Source: Halobiforma lacisalsi AJ5
Lineage (GTDB): Archaea; Halobacteriota; Halobacteria; Halobacteriales; Natrialbaceae
Reading direction: 5' to 3'
Assembly (NCBI RefSeq): GCF_000226975.2
Contig: NZ_CP019285.1
Coordinates: forward strand, 310,001 to 374,000
Length of the DNA: 64,000 nt
Position numbers and translations under genes: made by a program. The stretch's first letter is position 1; each line of letters opens with the position of its first letter. The notes under the pieces are model-generated. The model did no database searches, was not told where the DNA came from, and worked only from the letters and a program-made list of their open reading frames with translations. Below are positions 18,831 to 27,978 of the stretch, piece after piece.

Positions 18831-19436
18831 CTACGCGCCGCGCGGTTCACCCGCGGGCGGGGTCGATTCGTCGGTACGGCGGCCCGAAACCGCCACGGCA
18901 CTCATCGAGACGCCGGTCGCGAAGAGAGCGACGCCCACGAGGAGACCGATCGCCCACGCCGCGTCCGCCGGGAAGCCGGCCCAGAGGAGGCCGGCGAGGA
19001 CGAGCGAGAGTCCTCCGCTGGCTGCGATCGAGAGCCGTCCGGGTTGGTCGCGCAACCGCATCGCCATCCACAGTTCCGCGACGCCGTCGACCAGCAGGTA
19101 CGCGACCAGCAGGAGCGTTAGGCTCGTGAGTCCGACGATCGGGTTCGCGAGTACGACGATCCCGGCGACGACCGAGACGACGGCGAGCGCGATCTGCCAG
19201 AGCGAACCGCGCCACCCTCGAGCGGTGACGGCGTGGCCGCCGTGAACCACGCCGCTGACGACCAGGAGCGCGCCGAGTCCGACCGCCAGCGAGATCCCGG
19301 TCGCGAGCGGCAAGGCCATGGCGACGAGACCGAGGAGCGCGACGACCCCGCCCGCGATCGCGAGCGTCCGCCATCCGCGCGAGACGGAGTAGCCGTTCGA
19401 AGCGTCGACGTCAGTGTCAGGTGTAATCGAATTCAT
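18831..19436 (-). CDS. HdeD/DUF308 family membrane protein
   Basis: The 201-residue protein has six predicted membrane segments in pairs (for example TLAIAGGVVALLGLVAMALPL, SLWQIALAVVSVVAGIVVLANP, LTLLLVAYLLVDGVAELW), with the repeated short-loop pattern of HdeD/DUF308 proteins. HdeD in E. coli is linked to acid resistance; the haloarchaeal role is not established. The gene stands alone between convergent and divergent neighbours. Confidence 0.88.
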   Translation of the reverse strand: MNSITPDTDVDASNGYSVSRGWRTLAIAGGVVALLGLVAMALPLATGISLAVGLGALLVVSGVVHGGHAVTARGWRGSLWQIALAVVSVVAGIVVLANPIVGLTSLTLLLVAYLLVDGVAELWMAMRLRDQPGRLSIAASGGLSLVLAGLLWAGFPADAAWAIGLLVGVALFATGVSMSAVAVSGRRTDESTPPAGEPRGA

Positions 19437-19678
19437 CGAGTAATATAGGCTTCGCGAGGAGATAAAACGAATACGCGATGCGCCGGTATATCGCGGTTCC
19501 GGACCGGTCGGATCCCGCGACTGGCGGCGTCTCGAGACGGCGACGGGGATTCGACGGGTTCGACCCCGAGCCCTCGTTCAACGTGGCCGATGTCTCAGTT
19601 CTGCCGGACGAAAAGTCTAGCTCTCCTCGTCCGGCCGTCGGTCGAAACGACGACGGGCCGCGAGGGCGAACACCGACC

Positions 19679-19909
19679 GTGAGCGAGGACGAGACCGAAA
19701 ACGGGCGTGTGCTCGAGGACGAGCACGGTGGAAAAACGGAATCGAGCCGCGAAGGGAACGGCGAGGCCGACATCGAGCGGGACGGAGAACCGACCGACGA
19801 TCCAGCGGCAGAACGGCGAGCCGAGCGCCGTGAGTGTGCGATCTGTGGCGAGGAGGTGCCGTCGGCGACGTACCGCGAACACCTGCTCAAGGAGTGTTCG
19901 GGCCCGTAA
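19679..19909 (+). CDS. Small acidic protein with C-terminal CxxC...H...C zinc motif
   Basis: A 76-residue product is read from a GTG at 19679 (VSEDETENG). The first 50 residues are hydrophilic, acidic and probably disordered; the last 25 carry ECAICGEEVPSATYREHLLKEC, a likely single zinc-binding finger. The frame is open upstream to an ATG at 19478, but those residues are Arg/Pro-rich and not gene-like, so the GTG is preferred. It ends 5 bp before the convergent arcS stop. Its function is unknown. Confidence 0.6.
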   Translation: MSEDETENGRVLEDEHGGKTESSREGNGEADIERDGEPTDDPAAERRAERRECAICGEEVPSATYREHLLKECSGP

Positions 19910-19914
19910 CGCGA

Positions 19915-21690
19915 CTACTTCTCCTCGACGTGACGGACCTGGCAGGCGACCCCGCGCGTGCTCTCGGCCATCTCGCGGCCGAACATTTCGGCACGGCCCA
20001 CGGCGAAGGCGTTCGGTCCTTCGACGACGACCTCGTCGCCCACCCGAATGTCTTCGTCGGCGTCGACGACCCCCGGCGCGAGGACGCTGCCGTGGGGCAC
20101 GAAGCCGTCGATTTCGACCCGCTTGACCGGCGCGTCGCTGTCGACCCAGCGTTTCGCCCCCTCGAGCGTAAAGGAGAGCGTTCCGTACTGGGGCACCATC
20201 GTCGCCAGTTGCGTCTCCTCGCGGTCGCGAACCTGGATCTTGGGGTAGCGGCTGGTCGTCCGAATTTCCTCGAAGAGGTCGTCGCCCGCGCCGTCGCCGA
20301 GCAGGTAGTCCGCGATGGCGCGGACGGTGTTGTGTTCGCGCTCGCGCTTGGAGTACTTCAACTCGCCCGACAGCGCATCGCCCAGGTTCGAGAGGGATTC
20401 GTCGTCGGTGGGGTGGCCGCCCTCGGGGACGGTGTAGGTGACGTCGAGGTCGTCGTCACCCTCCCACGACTCCTCGACCCGCTCGACGATGTCGCGGTAC
20501 CCCTCGTCGGGGACGTGTGCGACGACGTACGGGTAGGTGTCGGCGTTGCGCTCGAGGTAGCGACGCAGCACCTCGCCGACGAACTCCTTCTCGTCTTCGG
20601 ACCAGCGGCCGGTGACGACGGTGTCGTAGTGCTGGGCCGGGTAGGTCGTCTCGAGTTCCTGTGGAACGACGCCGATGGGGCTGGTCATCGAGACGAGGTG
20701 GGCGCGCCACTGGATGACGTCGTGGAACTGGCGGTGGCTCTGGGACTCGCTGTAGGGTTTCGTCGCCGAACAGGGGACGAGCACGAGCGGGTTCGAGAAC
20801 CGGTTACGATATCGCGTCGTCACGCGGTCGGCGAACCGCTGGATCTCGACGCGCCGCATGGTGTCCTCGGTCGCCGCCGAGATCTGTGCGTCCCGGAGGA
20901 TCGGCGTCCGTTCCTCGAGGTAGCCCCACTGGTCGTCGAGTTCGCGCATGGCGGCGGTGAGCCACTGGTCGTGGCGGGCCTGCCCCTCGAGGTAGTCCCG
21001 AAGGCGGCCGTCGCGGATCCGTCGGCGGACGATCGTCAGTTCGGACTCGAGGGCGTGGCGGTTGTGCTCGGCGCAGTCCTCGCGGGTGAACTCCTCGCGG
21101 GGCTGCTGGCAGGCGGGACAGGAGCAGGGCAACTCGTCGAGGTCCTCGAGGAAGTACGCTTCGTCGGTCGTGAGATAGCGGCCCTCCGTTCCCTTGACGA
21201 CGGCCGCGGTCGCGTCGAAGCAGTCGACCCCCGCGTACGCCAGCAGCGCGACGTTCCGGGGCGTCGCGACGCCCGAGAACAGGAGGGCTGTGTCGGCCGG
21301 AATCGACTCGCGGACGTTCACGACGGCCTCGACCAGCGCCGCGCCGTGGCCGATCGCGGACTGCACGTCCGAGACGGCGTAGGCGTCCGTTCCCTGCGCC
21401 TCGACGTGATCGCTCGAGACGACGGCGACGCTCGGGTAGTCGACGTCGGGATAGTCGACCGCGAACGACTCCTGGACCTCCTCGGCGGTGCCGCCGGGGA
21501 ACGCCCGGTGGGGGAGGACGGTGAGTGTCGACTCGTCACCCTCGGGGACGTCGCGGTCGCTCGACCAGAGCGAGCCCGCATCCTCGAGGAGGTCGTCGAC
21601 GAGCGCGGGGGTCGTCCGGGAGTCGGCGAGTCGCAACTCGCCGACGCGGGCGGCCCCGTCGCGCTCGTGTACTTCGAAGTGCTCGGTCAT
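19915..21690 (-). CDS. arcS: Archaeosine synthase alpha subunit ArcS
   Basis: ArcS acts on preQ0 at position 15 of tRNA on the way to archaeosine; in many archaea it adds lysine and the radical-SAM partner RaSEA completes the conversion. The 591-residue protein has a TGT-like N-terminal half with a CSCPACQQ cysteine cluster (about residue 190), the ArcS signature LVPCSATKPYSESQSHRQF (about residue 320) and a C-terminal PUA RNA-binding domain (about 510-588: KRVEIDGFVPHGSVLAPGV). Its length fits the full-length haloarchaeal enzyme. tgtA lies 1.5 kb away and RaSEA lies near 40 kb, so the pathway is represented in the window. Confidence 0.95.
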   Translation of the reverse strand: MTEHFEVHERDGAARVGELRLADSRTTPALVDDLLEDAGSLWSSDRDVPEGDESTLTVLPHRAFPGGTAEEVQESFAVDYPDVDYPSVAVVSSDHVEAQGTDAYAVSDVQSAIGHGAALVEAVVNVRESIPADTALLFSGVATPRNVALLAYAGVDCFDATAAVVKGTEGRYLTTDEAYFLEDLDELPCSCPACQQPREEFTREDCAEHNRHALESELTIVRRRIRDGRLRDYLEGQARHDQWLTAAMRELDDQWGYLEERTPILRDAQISAATEDTMRRVEIQRFADRVTTRYRNRFSNPLVLVPCSATKPYSESQSHRQFHDVIQWRAHLVSMTSPIGVVPQELETTYPAQHYDTVVTGRWSEDEKEFVGEVLRRYLERNADTYPYVVAHVPDEGYRDIVERVEESWEGDDDLDVTYTVPEGGHPTDDESLSNLGDALSGELKYSKREREHNTVRAIADYLLGDGAGDDLFEEIRTTSRYPKIQVRDREETQLATMVPQYGTLSFTLEGAKRWVDSDAPVKRVEIDGFVPHGSVLAPGVVDADEDIRVGDEVVVEGPNAFAVGRAEMFGREMAESTRGVACQVRHVEEK

Positions 21691-21831
21691 ACCAGATATG
21701 GGTGGTGGCGAGCGAAAGAGGCTGTCGGTCGGCCGTCGCCGGGCCGGTGTGAACCCGGTGTGGGAGCGGTTCGGTGTCGGCTCAGTGCCGGTTCCGGAGC
21801 GGTTATTTCCCCAGCATCGAAACCGGGGACC

Positions 21832-22803
21832 ATGCTACACCCCCGTCCCCTGGCGTCGATCCCGACGACGCCCGCGTTGGCGGGCCTCGAGGTCGGCCTC
21901 TCCGAATCGGCGCTGGGGATCGCGCTCGCGACCGTCGGTGCCGTCGGCTTCGCGGGCCAGTTCCTCTGCGTTCGCCTGGGGACCGAGGACGGCGACGTGA
22001 TCGACGCCGTGTTGGTCGTCCTGCTATGTAACGTCGCGCTGCTCGTCCCGCCGCTTTTGGTGCTGTACCCGCCGCCCTACGTCGACCTGTACACCCCCGT
22101 CTCCGCGCTCTCGTTTGCCGCGGCCGGCGTCGCAGGAATGTTCGTCGCTCGAGTGGCGATGTTCCGGAGCATTAAAGCGATCGGCGCGAACCTGACCTCG
22201 CCGATCGTCGCCTCGAACGTCTTCTTCGCGACGGTCTTCGCCGTGGTCTTCCTCGGGGAGCGGCTGACCGGCGTCCACCTCACCGGCATCGTCCTGATCG
22301 TCGCCGGCCTGGCCGTCGTCTCCTGGGACACCGCCGCGTCGACGGGGCCGGACCGGTCGCTTCGGGAGGTCGGTGCGACGCTTCTCCTGCCGCTCGTGGC
22401 GGCCGTCTCGATCGGGATCGAACCGATCTTCGTCTCGATCGGGCTGGCCGACGGCACCGCGGTACTGCCCGGGATCGTCGTCATGGCCGGGACCGCGACC
22501 GTCGGCTTCGTCGGCTATCTCGGGGTCGGCGAGTCGGTCCGGCGCGTGCGCCGCTCCGGCCCGGAAGTGAGGTGGTACGTCGGGGCCGGCGTCGCCACGA
22601 CCGTCGGCTTCCTCGCGTACTTCGCCGCCCTCGAGGTCGCGCCCGTCGTGATCGTCATGCCGTTCCTCCAGCTGACGCCACTGTTAGTCGTCGTCCTCTC
22701 CGTACTGTTGCTCCCGAGTCACCTCGAGCGGGTCAGCTTGCGGGTGGTCGCCGCGGCAGTTCTCGTGGTGATCGGGGCGACGTTCGTCTCGATCTCGGGG
22801 TGA
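21832..22803 (+). CDS. EamA/DMT-superfamily transporter
   Basis: The 323-residue protein has about ten hydrophobic segments in two five-helix EamA repeats (about 25-155 and 180-320), with VASNVFFATVFAVVFLGERLTG and MPFLQLTPLLVVVLSVLLL typical of the fourth and fifth helices of each repeat. It is likely a proton-linked metabolite exporter; the substrate cannot be inferred. The ATG at 21832 was chosen because a TATA-like GGTTATTTCC lies about 30 bp upstream and the long open frame before it overlaps arcS on the other strand. Confidence 0.88.
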   Translation: MLHPRPLASIPTTPALAGLEVGLSESALGIALATVGAVGFAGQFLCVRLGTEDGDVIDAVLVVLLCNVALLVPPLLVLYPPPYVDLYTPVSALSFAAAGVAGMFVARVAMFRSIKAIGANLTSPIVASNVFFATVFAVVFLGERLTGVHLTGIVLIVAGLAVVSWDTAASTGPDRSLREVGATLLLPLVAAVSIGIEPIFVSIGLADGTAVLPGIVVMAGTATVGFVGYLGVGESVRRVRRSGPEVRWYVGAGVATTVGFLAYFAALEVAPVVIVMPFLQLTPLLVVVLSVLLLPSHLERVSLRVVAAAVLVVIGATFVSISG

Positions 22804-22812
22804 AAACGAAAG

Positions 22813-23178
22813 CTACGCTCGGCTGCGATATCGCGCGGTCGCGGACGTGTGTCCGCGGTTGAACGAGAGGATCTCGATCTCGATCACGTCGCCGACCTCG
22901 AGTCCCCGGGGGAGGTCCTCGACGAAGACGACGAACCCCTCGACCTTCGCGACGGCCTGTCGTTCGCCGGAGTGGTGTTCGGTGAACTCCTCGACGGCGA
23001 CGCGTTCGACGTCGCCGAGGTCGACCGGCGGCTCCCGCCCCTGGGCCTCGCGGTGGCGCTCGTAGGACTCCCGGCGATCCGCCGAACCCGACACTCGGCC
23101 GCGGAGTCGGCCGGCGATCCACGCGGCGAACAACACCAGCACGACCCCGCCGAGCGCGAGCGACGCTACCCCGAGCAT
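22813..23178 (-). CDS. Membrane-anchored TRAM-domain protein
   Basis: The 121-residue protein has one N-terminal membrane helix (about residues 4-22: VASLALGGVVLVLFAAWIAG), a charged linker and a C-terminal TRAM beta-barrel (about 55-115) with AVAKVEGFVVFVEDLPRGLEVGDVIEIEI and a terminal HTSATARYR. TRAM domains bind tRNA or other RNA. The membrane-helix-plus-TRAM arrangement recurs in haloarchaea; its role is unknown. It is convergent with the DMT transporter (9-bp gap) and is next to tgtA, suggesting but not proving an RNA-related role. Confidence 0.85.
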   Translation of the reverse strand: MLGVASLALGGVVLVLFAAWIAGRLRGRVSGSADRRESYERHREAQGREPPVDLGDVERVAVEEFTEHHSGERQAVAKVEGFVVFVEDLPRGLEVGDVIEIEILSFNRGHTSATARYRSRA

Positions 23179-23232
23179 GTCCCGAACCGGGGACGCTCGC
23201 CCCTTTGCTGTTGTGGTTCGGCGAGCCCGGCG

Positions 23233-24714
23233 TCAGTCGCCCTCGACGGTTAGGTCGACCAGATCGACGTCCTCCGGCACGGCCTCGAGCACGTCCGCGG
23301 GCCAGCCACGGTGGCCGAGCGTCACCTCGGTCTCGGGGTTTGCCGCGACGAGGCGGGCGACGCCTTCCGCGGCGGCCTCGAGGGCCGCGCGGTCGGTCCG
23401 CTCCGGTACTTCGGCCGTCAGCGGGTAGCTCTTCGAGAGCGCCCGGGGGAACGGCCCGAAGGGAGGCTCGACGCGCCAGGACGCCTCGAACTCGTCGCCG
23501 CGTGCCGGCTCGCCCTCCGTGAGGAACAGCGAGTCCGGTACTGCGAGCCGCTCGAGGCGCTCGTGGTGGCGCAGCACTTCGGGGCGGCGTGCGCTCTCGT
23601 GGGACGTGTAGAAGAACGAGCCCTTCGAGACGGGATCGGACGACTCGAGCTGGGCCGCGTGGTCGAGCAGCGCCCGGTAGCCGTCGAGCATCGCCGGGTG
23701 GGCGCGGGCGCGCTGTTCGACCAACTCGAGGAGGTTCCCCGCACGGATCGCCTGTTTGATCCGGCGGATCTCCTCGAAGGTGACGTGGAGATTGTGGGCG
23801 GCCAGTTCCTCCTCGCGCTCCCGGTCGGACAGCGCGAGGAGGTCGTCGGGCGAGTGCTCGGCACAGACGGGACAGGAACAGGGGAAATAGTCGAGGTCCT
23901 CGAGCTGTCGGGTGCCGCGGACGGTGAGATAGCGGTCGTCGCGCGCGTAGAGGGCGTAGGCCGCGGAGTCGAACAGGTCACAGCCCATCGCGACCCCGAG
24001 CGCGAACATCATGGGGTGGCCGGCGCCGAACAGGTGGACTGGCGCGTCCGCGCCAAGCCCGCGTTTCGAGGCGGCGACGACGTCGACCATGTCGTCGTAC
24101 CGGTAGTCGTTCATCAGCGGGACGACCGCGCCGACGGGGAAGACGTCCAGATCCGTGGCGTCGGCGTGGCGACCCGCCTCCTCGCGTAGGTCGGGGTACG
24201 TCGACCCCTGGACCGGCGCGGAGACGAGCATGTCGCCGGTGTCGACCCCTTCGGCGACCTCGAGCCGCTCCTGGGTCGTCTCGAGTTCCTCCGCCGCGCG
24301 TTCGCGGGAGACGTCCGGCGGCGTCGGGATGTCGACGGGCGTCCCGATGTCGGAGCCGATCTCGCGCTGGAACTCGAGGATCTCCTCGGTCGTGACGTCG
24401 ATGTCGCCGTACTCCGAGAGCTGGAAGGAGCCGGAGTCGGTCATGATCGCGCCCGGGAAATCGAGCATGTCGTGGAGCCCCTCCTCGAGGGCTTGCTCGC
24501 GGACATCCTCCGTGCCGTGGATGATGTAGGAGTTGGTGATGAGGATCTCCGCGCCGAACTCCTCGGCGAGTCGGCGGGGACTGATCGTGTCCAGATTGGG
24601 GTTGATCACCGGCAGGAGGGCCGGGGTTTCGACCGTGACGTCGGCTCGCGGGACGGTGAGTTCGCCGATCCGGCCGCCGGCGTCGACGTCCCTGAGTTCG
24701 AAGCACTCGCGCAT
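23233..24714 (-). CDS. tgtA: tRNA-guanine(15) transglycosylase (archaeosine)
   Basis: TgtA exchanges guanine-15 in the D-loop of archaeal tRNA for preQ0, the first tRNA-level step to archaeosine. The 493-residue protein has the TGT barrel: nucleophile/base Asp in [29 protein letters not shown], and the zinc site CSCPVC (about residue 285). The C-terminal domain is the archaeal C1/C2 region without an obvious PUA, consistent with the split haloarchaeal arrangement. The start MRECFELRD at 24714 matches the usual start of the family; an ATG seven codons upstream (24735) is possible. It is co-located with arcS. Confidence 0.95.
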   Translation of the reverse strand: MRECFELRDVDAGGRIGELTVPRADVTVETPALLPVINPNLDTISPRRLAEEFGAEILITNSYIIHGTEDVREQALEEGLHDMLDFPGAIMTDSGSFQLSEYGDIDVTTEEILEFQREIGSDIGTPVDIPTPPDVSRERAAEELETTQERLEVAEGVDTGDMLVSAPVQGSTYPDLREEAGRHADATDLDVFPVGAVVPLMNDYRYDDMVDVVAASKRGLGADAPVHLFGAGHPMMFALGVAMGCDLFDSAAYALYARDDRYLTVRGTRQLEDLDYFPCSCPVCAEHSPDDLLALSDREREEELAAHNLHVTFEEIRRIKQAIRAGNLLELVEQRARAHPAMLDGYRALLDHAAQLESSDPVSKGSFFYTSHESARRPEVLRHHERLERLAVPDSLFLTEGEPARGDEFEASWRVEPPFGPFPRALSKSYPLTAEVPERTDRAALEAAAEGVARLVAANPETEVTLGHRGWPADVLEAVPEDVDLVDLTVEGD

Positions 24715-24911
24715 CGACCGTGTATTACCGACCATGGCGGTAAGGATTCCGTTCTCCGTAAGGGGGATACCCGGCAGCGAACGCAAGCAGAAGGGAAATT
24801 CCGCTCGAGGGACCCCCGTTCTATCGAACCCAATGAGTGTGTCGGTATCCGACGGCGTGAAGCCGGTATTACCGTTTCTCGCCGCCGTTCTCTCGGAAGT
24901 TGTCCCTGGGA

Positions 24912-24951
24912 TAATCCCGTAACAGTCGCTCCGCTTTACTCCGGGACTGCC
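24912..24951 (+). promoter_or_regulatory. Duplicated promoter element, copy 1
   Basis: TAATCCCGTAACAGTCG, followed by a TTTA core (24935-24938) and CCGGGA, lies just upstream of the first acidic-repeat gene. The same order (TAATCCCG, AAC, GTCG, TTTTA, CCGGGA) recurs before the second gene at 26522-26555 with similar spacing. TTTA sits about 29-32 bp before the ATG and probably forms the TATA region; the TAATCCCG part may bind a regulator. Confidence 0.6.
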
Positions 24952-24966
24952 GGTAGGTCGGCCTGC

Positions 24967-26160
24967 ATGGTTTCACGACCACAGACACTCGGAGTCGTCG
25001 TGATCGCGATGATGATTGCCCTGTCGGGACCGGCCCTGGCAGGTGCGACGTCCACACCCGACGACTCCGGAGACATGGGCGCGACGCTCGAAGGCGTACA
25101 GGTAGACACACTGGAACTCGACAACGTCACCGTCGAGAACGCGACGATCGAGGAGCTAAACGTCGAAGAACTCGACGCCGACGAGGACGAACTTCAGAAA
25201 CTCGTCGACGACGGTGACGGGGTTGCGGACGGCGAGTCCGACGACAGCGAGAGCGACAACGACACCGACGACACGCAGGTCTCCCTCTCCGACATCGAGA
25301 TCGAGCACCTCGAACTCGAGGACGTGACCCTCGAGGAACTCGAACTCGAGGAGAACGAGACGGACGACGAGATGGCTGAAGACGAGATGGCTGAAGACGA
25401 TGACGCCAACGGGATGGACGACAACGAAAACGGCGTCGACGAAAACGACGAAAACGAATCCGGGACCGACGACGAACTCGAGTTGATCGATGAGGACGCC
25501 GATGAGGTCACCATCGAGGACCTTACCATCGAGTCCATGGACGTCGATCAGTTGACGATCGACGAGTTGACCGTCGAAGACGACGGGAGCGACGAGGCCG
25601 AAGACACCAACGAGACGAGCGACGAAACCGAGGAGAACGAAGACAACGAGAGCGACGAAGAAGCCGGGAACGAACTCGATACCGAGGACGCACCCGAAGA
25701 CGACGAGACCGAGGAGAACGAAGACAACGAGAGCGACACTGGAGAGGAACGCCTCGAGGAACTCACCATCGAGCAGTTCGACGTCGAGGAGGTCACGATC
25801 GATTCGATGACCGTCGAGTCGGTCGACGCCGAGGACGACGACGAACTCGAGGCCGAGGACGAAGAGAACGGCGTCGTCGAGGACGAAGCCGACGCCCTCG
25901 AGGAGGACAACGAGTCCGACGACGGGATGGACGACAGCGTCGACGACGGATCCGACGAAACTGACGAGGAGAGCGACGACGGGGAGACCATCTCCGAGGT
26001 CTCCGCGACGTCGATCGACATCGGCGACGCGACCGCCGAGTCGTTCACTATCGGCGAAGCAGACGGCCTAGACGACCTCGGAGACGAGGAGACGGACGAC
26101 GACACCGACGATACCGACGACGAAGAGGACGACCAGCCGTCGATCGGCGCCCTGAACTGA
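24967..26160 (+). CDS. Secreted acidic protein with five pentapeptide-like blocks (paralogue 1)
   Basis: The 397-residue protein starts with a Sec-type signal peptide ([27 protein letters not shown], shown here in concept: about residues 1-27, AxA-type cleavage). The mature part has five short blocks with a hydrophobic residue roughly every second and fifth position, such as [17 protein letters not shown]: block A about 43-72, B 104-130, C 178-206, D 262-289, E 343-372. The blocks are joined by extremely acidic Asp/Glu/Asn/Ser linkers. The period suggests short right-handed beta-solenoid pieces, like pentapeptide-repeat proteins. There is no membrane anchor at the C-terminus. I recognise no named family. 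A paralogue follows 416 bp downstream with the same promoter motif. Confidence 0.85.
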   Translation: MVSRPQTLGVVVIAMMIALSGPALAGATSTPDDSGDMGATLEGVQVDTLELDNVTVENATIEELNVEELDADEDELQKLVDDGDGVADGESDDSESDNDTDDTQVSLSDIEIEHLELEDVTLEELELEENETDDEMAEDEMAEDDDANGMDDNENGVDENDENESGTDDELELIDEDADEVTIEDLTIESMDVDQLTIDELTVEDDGSDEAEDTNETSDETEENEDNESDEEAGNELDTEDAPEDDETEENEDNESDTGEERLEELTIEQFDVEEVTIDSMTVESVDAEDDDELEAEDEENGVVEDEADALEEDNESDDGMDDSVDDGSDETDEESDDGETISEVSATSIDIGDATAESFTIGEADGLDDLGDEETDDDTDDTDDEEDDQPSIGALN

Positions 26161-26576
26161 TCACACCTACCGGCGCCCGTTCGACGTCGAACCGAGCGAA
26201 GACCGCATCGAGCGGTTCACAACGAGTTTCTTTTCGTGCCGACCCTGGTACCGCTCGAGACCGAACAGCGGACCTGTCTATCGCTCGTCGAACCCTCGAG
26301 CGAGGCGTCGGCGAGAACCGTAAACAGCAGTAAAATCTCGTTCCACGGCTGTTTCGATAAGACGGCGGCCAACGCAAGCACAACCCCGATTCCGGACGAG
26401 TTCCGGCTCCGTGCCGGGAACGGGGACCGTCGGCGGACCGGAGAGTATGAACGGCTGATTAGAATCCGCGCCGCGATTCCAACTTGCGGTTTCTCCGAGA
26501 GGTCGCTTCGAATCCGTGAGCTAATCCCGAAACGGTCGGCTCGTTTTAGCCGGGAGACGGCTGTAGCCCCCAGCGC
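26161..26576. other. Intergenic region between the two acidic-repeat genes
   Basis: These 416 bp hold no supported gene. The only recognisable feature is the second copy of the shared promoter element near the right end. The GC content is lower than the flanking genes in parts (for example AACAGCAGTAAAATCTCG). Confidence 0.6.
26522..26561 (+). promoter_or_regulatory. Duplicated promoter element, copy 2
   Basis: TAATCCCGAAACGGTCG, then TTTTA (26544-26548) and CCGGGA, correspond to the element at 24912-24951. The element is better conserved than the rest of the intergenic DNA, suggesting that it is functional and that the two genes share regulation. Confidence 0.6.
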
Positions 26577-27851
26577 ATGGTTTCACGACCACAGAAACTC
26601 GGCGTCCTGTTCGTCGTACTCGCGGTTGCGCTGTCGGGGCCTGCCCTCGCCGGCGCGGCCACGGACACGACGGACGACGCCGGAGACATGAGCACGAGCG
26701 CGACACTCGAGAACGTACAGGTCGGGACACTCGAACTCGAGGATGTGACGGTCGAGAACGTCACCATCGAGGAACTCAACGTCGAGGAGTTCGAGGTCCA
26801 GTCCGAGGATCTTCAGGAAGAGATCGATCAGGAGACCCAGAACGAGACCGCCGATGACGACGAAAACGCCACCGAGGACGGCAACGAAACGGATGGCAAC
26901 GAGACCGCCCAGGACGTGACGTTCTCGAACATCGAGATCGAAGAACTCGAGTTCCAGAACGTCTCGATCGAGGAACTCGAACTGGACGAAGGCGGCGCCG
27001 CCGATACGAACGAGACCGAGGATGACCCTGAAGGCGGAGACGACGAGGAGACGGGTCAAACCGACGAAACGGACGGCGGCCAACAGTTAATCGACGAGAA
27101 CGCGGACGAACTCACCGTCGAGGAACTCACCATCGAGACGATGGACGTCGAGCGAATGACCATCGACGACCTCGAGGTCGAGGACGGCGGGATCCTGAGT
27201 CAGATCGGCGACTTCATCAGCGGGCTGTTCGACGGCGGCGACGAGGAAGACGGGACCGACGAAACCGAGGAAGACACCCAGGAGACCGAAGACGGGAACG
27301 AAACCGACGAAGACGCCGGCGCCGATCAAGCCGACCAAACCGAGGACAACGAAACGACCAGCGAGGAGATAGGCGAACTCACCATCGAGCAGTTCGACGT
27401 CGAGGAGATCACGATCGAGTCGATGACGATCGACTCGCTGGAGGAAGCCGAAGACGGCGAAGACGCCCAGGAGACCGGGGAGACCGACGAAACGGAAACC
27501 GAAGACGGCGAAGACGCCCAGGAGACCGGGGAGACCGACGAAACGGAAACCGAAGACGGGAACGAAACCGACGCCGGTACCCAGGAAGACGAGGAGGCGA
27601 CCGACGACGCTACCGCCGACACCGAGACCGGCCAGGACGGCGAAACCGTCTCACAGGCGTCCGCGACGTCGATCTCGATCGAAGACGCCAACGCCGCGAC
27701 GGTCACCTTCGAGGACACCCAGGAGCTCGAGCAACTCGCCGGCGACGAGACCGACGAAAGCGAAGGCGGGAACGATACCGACACCGGTACCGACGGGGAC
27801 GAAGACGCCACGAACGACGACGAAGAACCTTCGATCGCCCTCCCGACGTAG
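26577..27851 (+). CDS. Secreted acidic protein with five pentapeptide-like blocks (paralogue 2)
   Basis: The 424-residue protein is a tandem paralogue of the preceding gene. The signal peptides are near-identical ([15 protein letters not shown]) and the five blocks recur in the same order: A about 45-74 ([15 protein letters not shown]), B 113-139, C 176-203, D 264-290 ([16 protein letters not shown]), E near 353-385 (SATSISIEDANAATVTF). Acidic linkers differ in length and sequence, so the blocks are under selection and the linkers are not. This copy also has a short amphipathic insert after block C (LSQIGDFISGLFDG) and an exact 17-residue duplication in the linker before block E. It should be extracellular; the function is unknown. 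Confidence 0.85.
   Translation: MVSRPQKLGVLFVVLAVALSGPALAGAATDTTDDAGDMSTSATLENVQVGTLELEDVTVENVTIEELNVEEFEVQSEDLQEEIDQETQNETADDDENATEDGNETDGNETAQDVTFSNIEIEELEFQNVSIEELELDEGGAADTNETEDDPEGGDDEETGQTDETDGGQQLIDENADELTVEELTIETMDVERMTIDDLEVEDGGILSQIGDFISGLFDGGDEEDGTDETEEDTQETEDGNETDEDAGADQADQTEDNETTSEEIGELTIEQFDVEEITIESMTIDSLEEAEDGEDAQETGETDETETEDGEDAQETGETDETETEDGNETDAGTQEDEEATDDATADTETGQDGETVSQASATSISIEDANAATVTFEDTQELEQLAGDETDESEGGNDTDTGTDGDEDATNDDEEPSIALPT
27451..27552 (+). repeat. 51-bp exact tandem duplication inside paralogue 2
   Basis: Two identical 51-bp units (27451-27501 and 27502-27552) encode a repeated 17-residue acidic linker peptide beginning EDGEDAQETG. The unit length keeps the frame, so this looks like recent linker expansion. 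Confidence 0.9.
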
Positions 27852-27914
27852 GCCGACAGCCACCGGCACCCTGCCGGTCCCTCGCATCGATCCGAAGTTC
27901 ACCCCCCGGGCGAG

Positions 27915-27938
27915 CGGTCGGCGGTCACCCGCCGACCG
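27915..27938. terminator. GC-rich hairpin between convergent genes
   Basis: CGGTCGGCGG and CCGCCGACCG form a perfect 10-bp stem with loop TCAC. It lies 63 bp after the acidic-repeat gene and 40 bp from the convergent Nudix gene's stop, suiting a bidirectional terminator. No long T-run follows directly. Confidence 0.5.
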
Positions 27939-27978
27939 GGGGCTAACTCGAGCGATTCCGCATTTCCTTTTCCGGTCG

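Noticed and set aside
19834-21831. Upstream extension of the DMT transporter frame
   Set aside because: It runs antisense through arcS and is not protein-like; the ATG at 21832 follows a TATA-like element.
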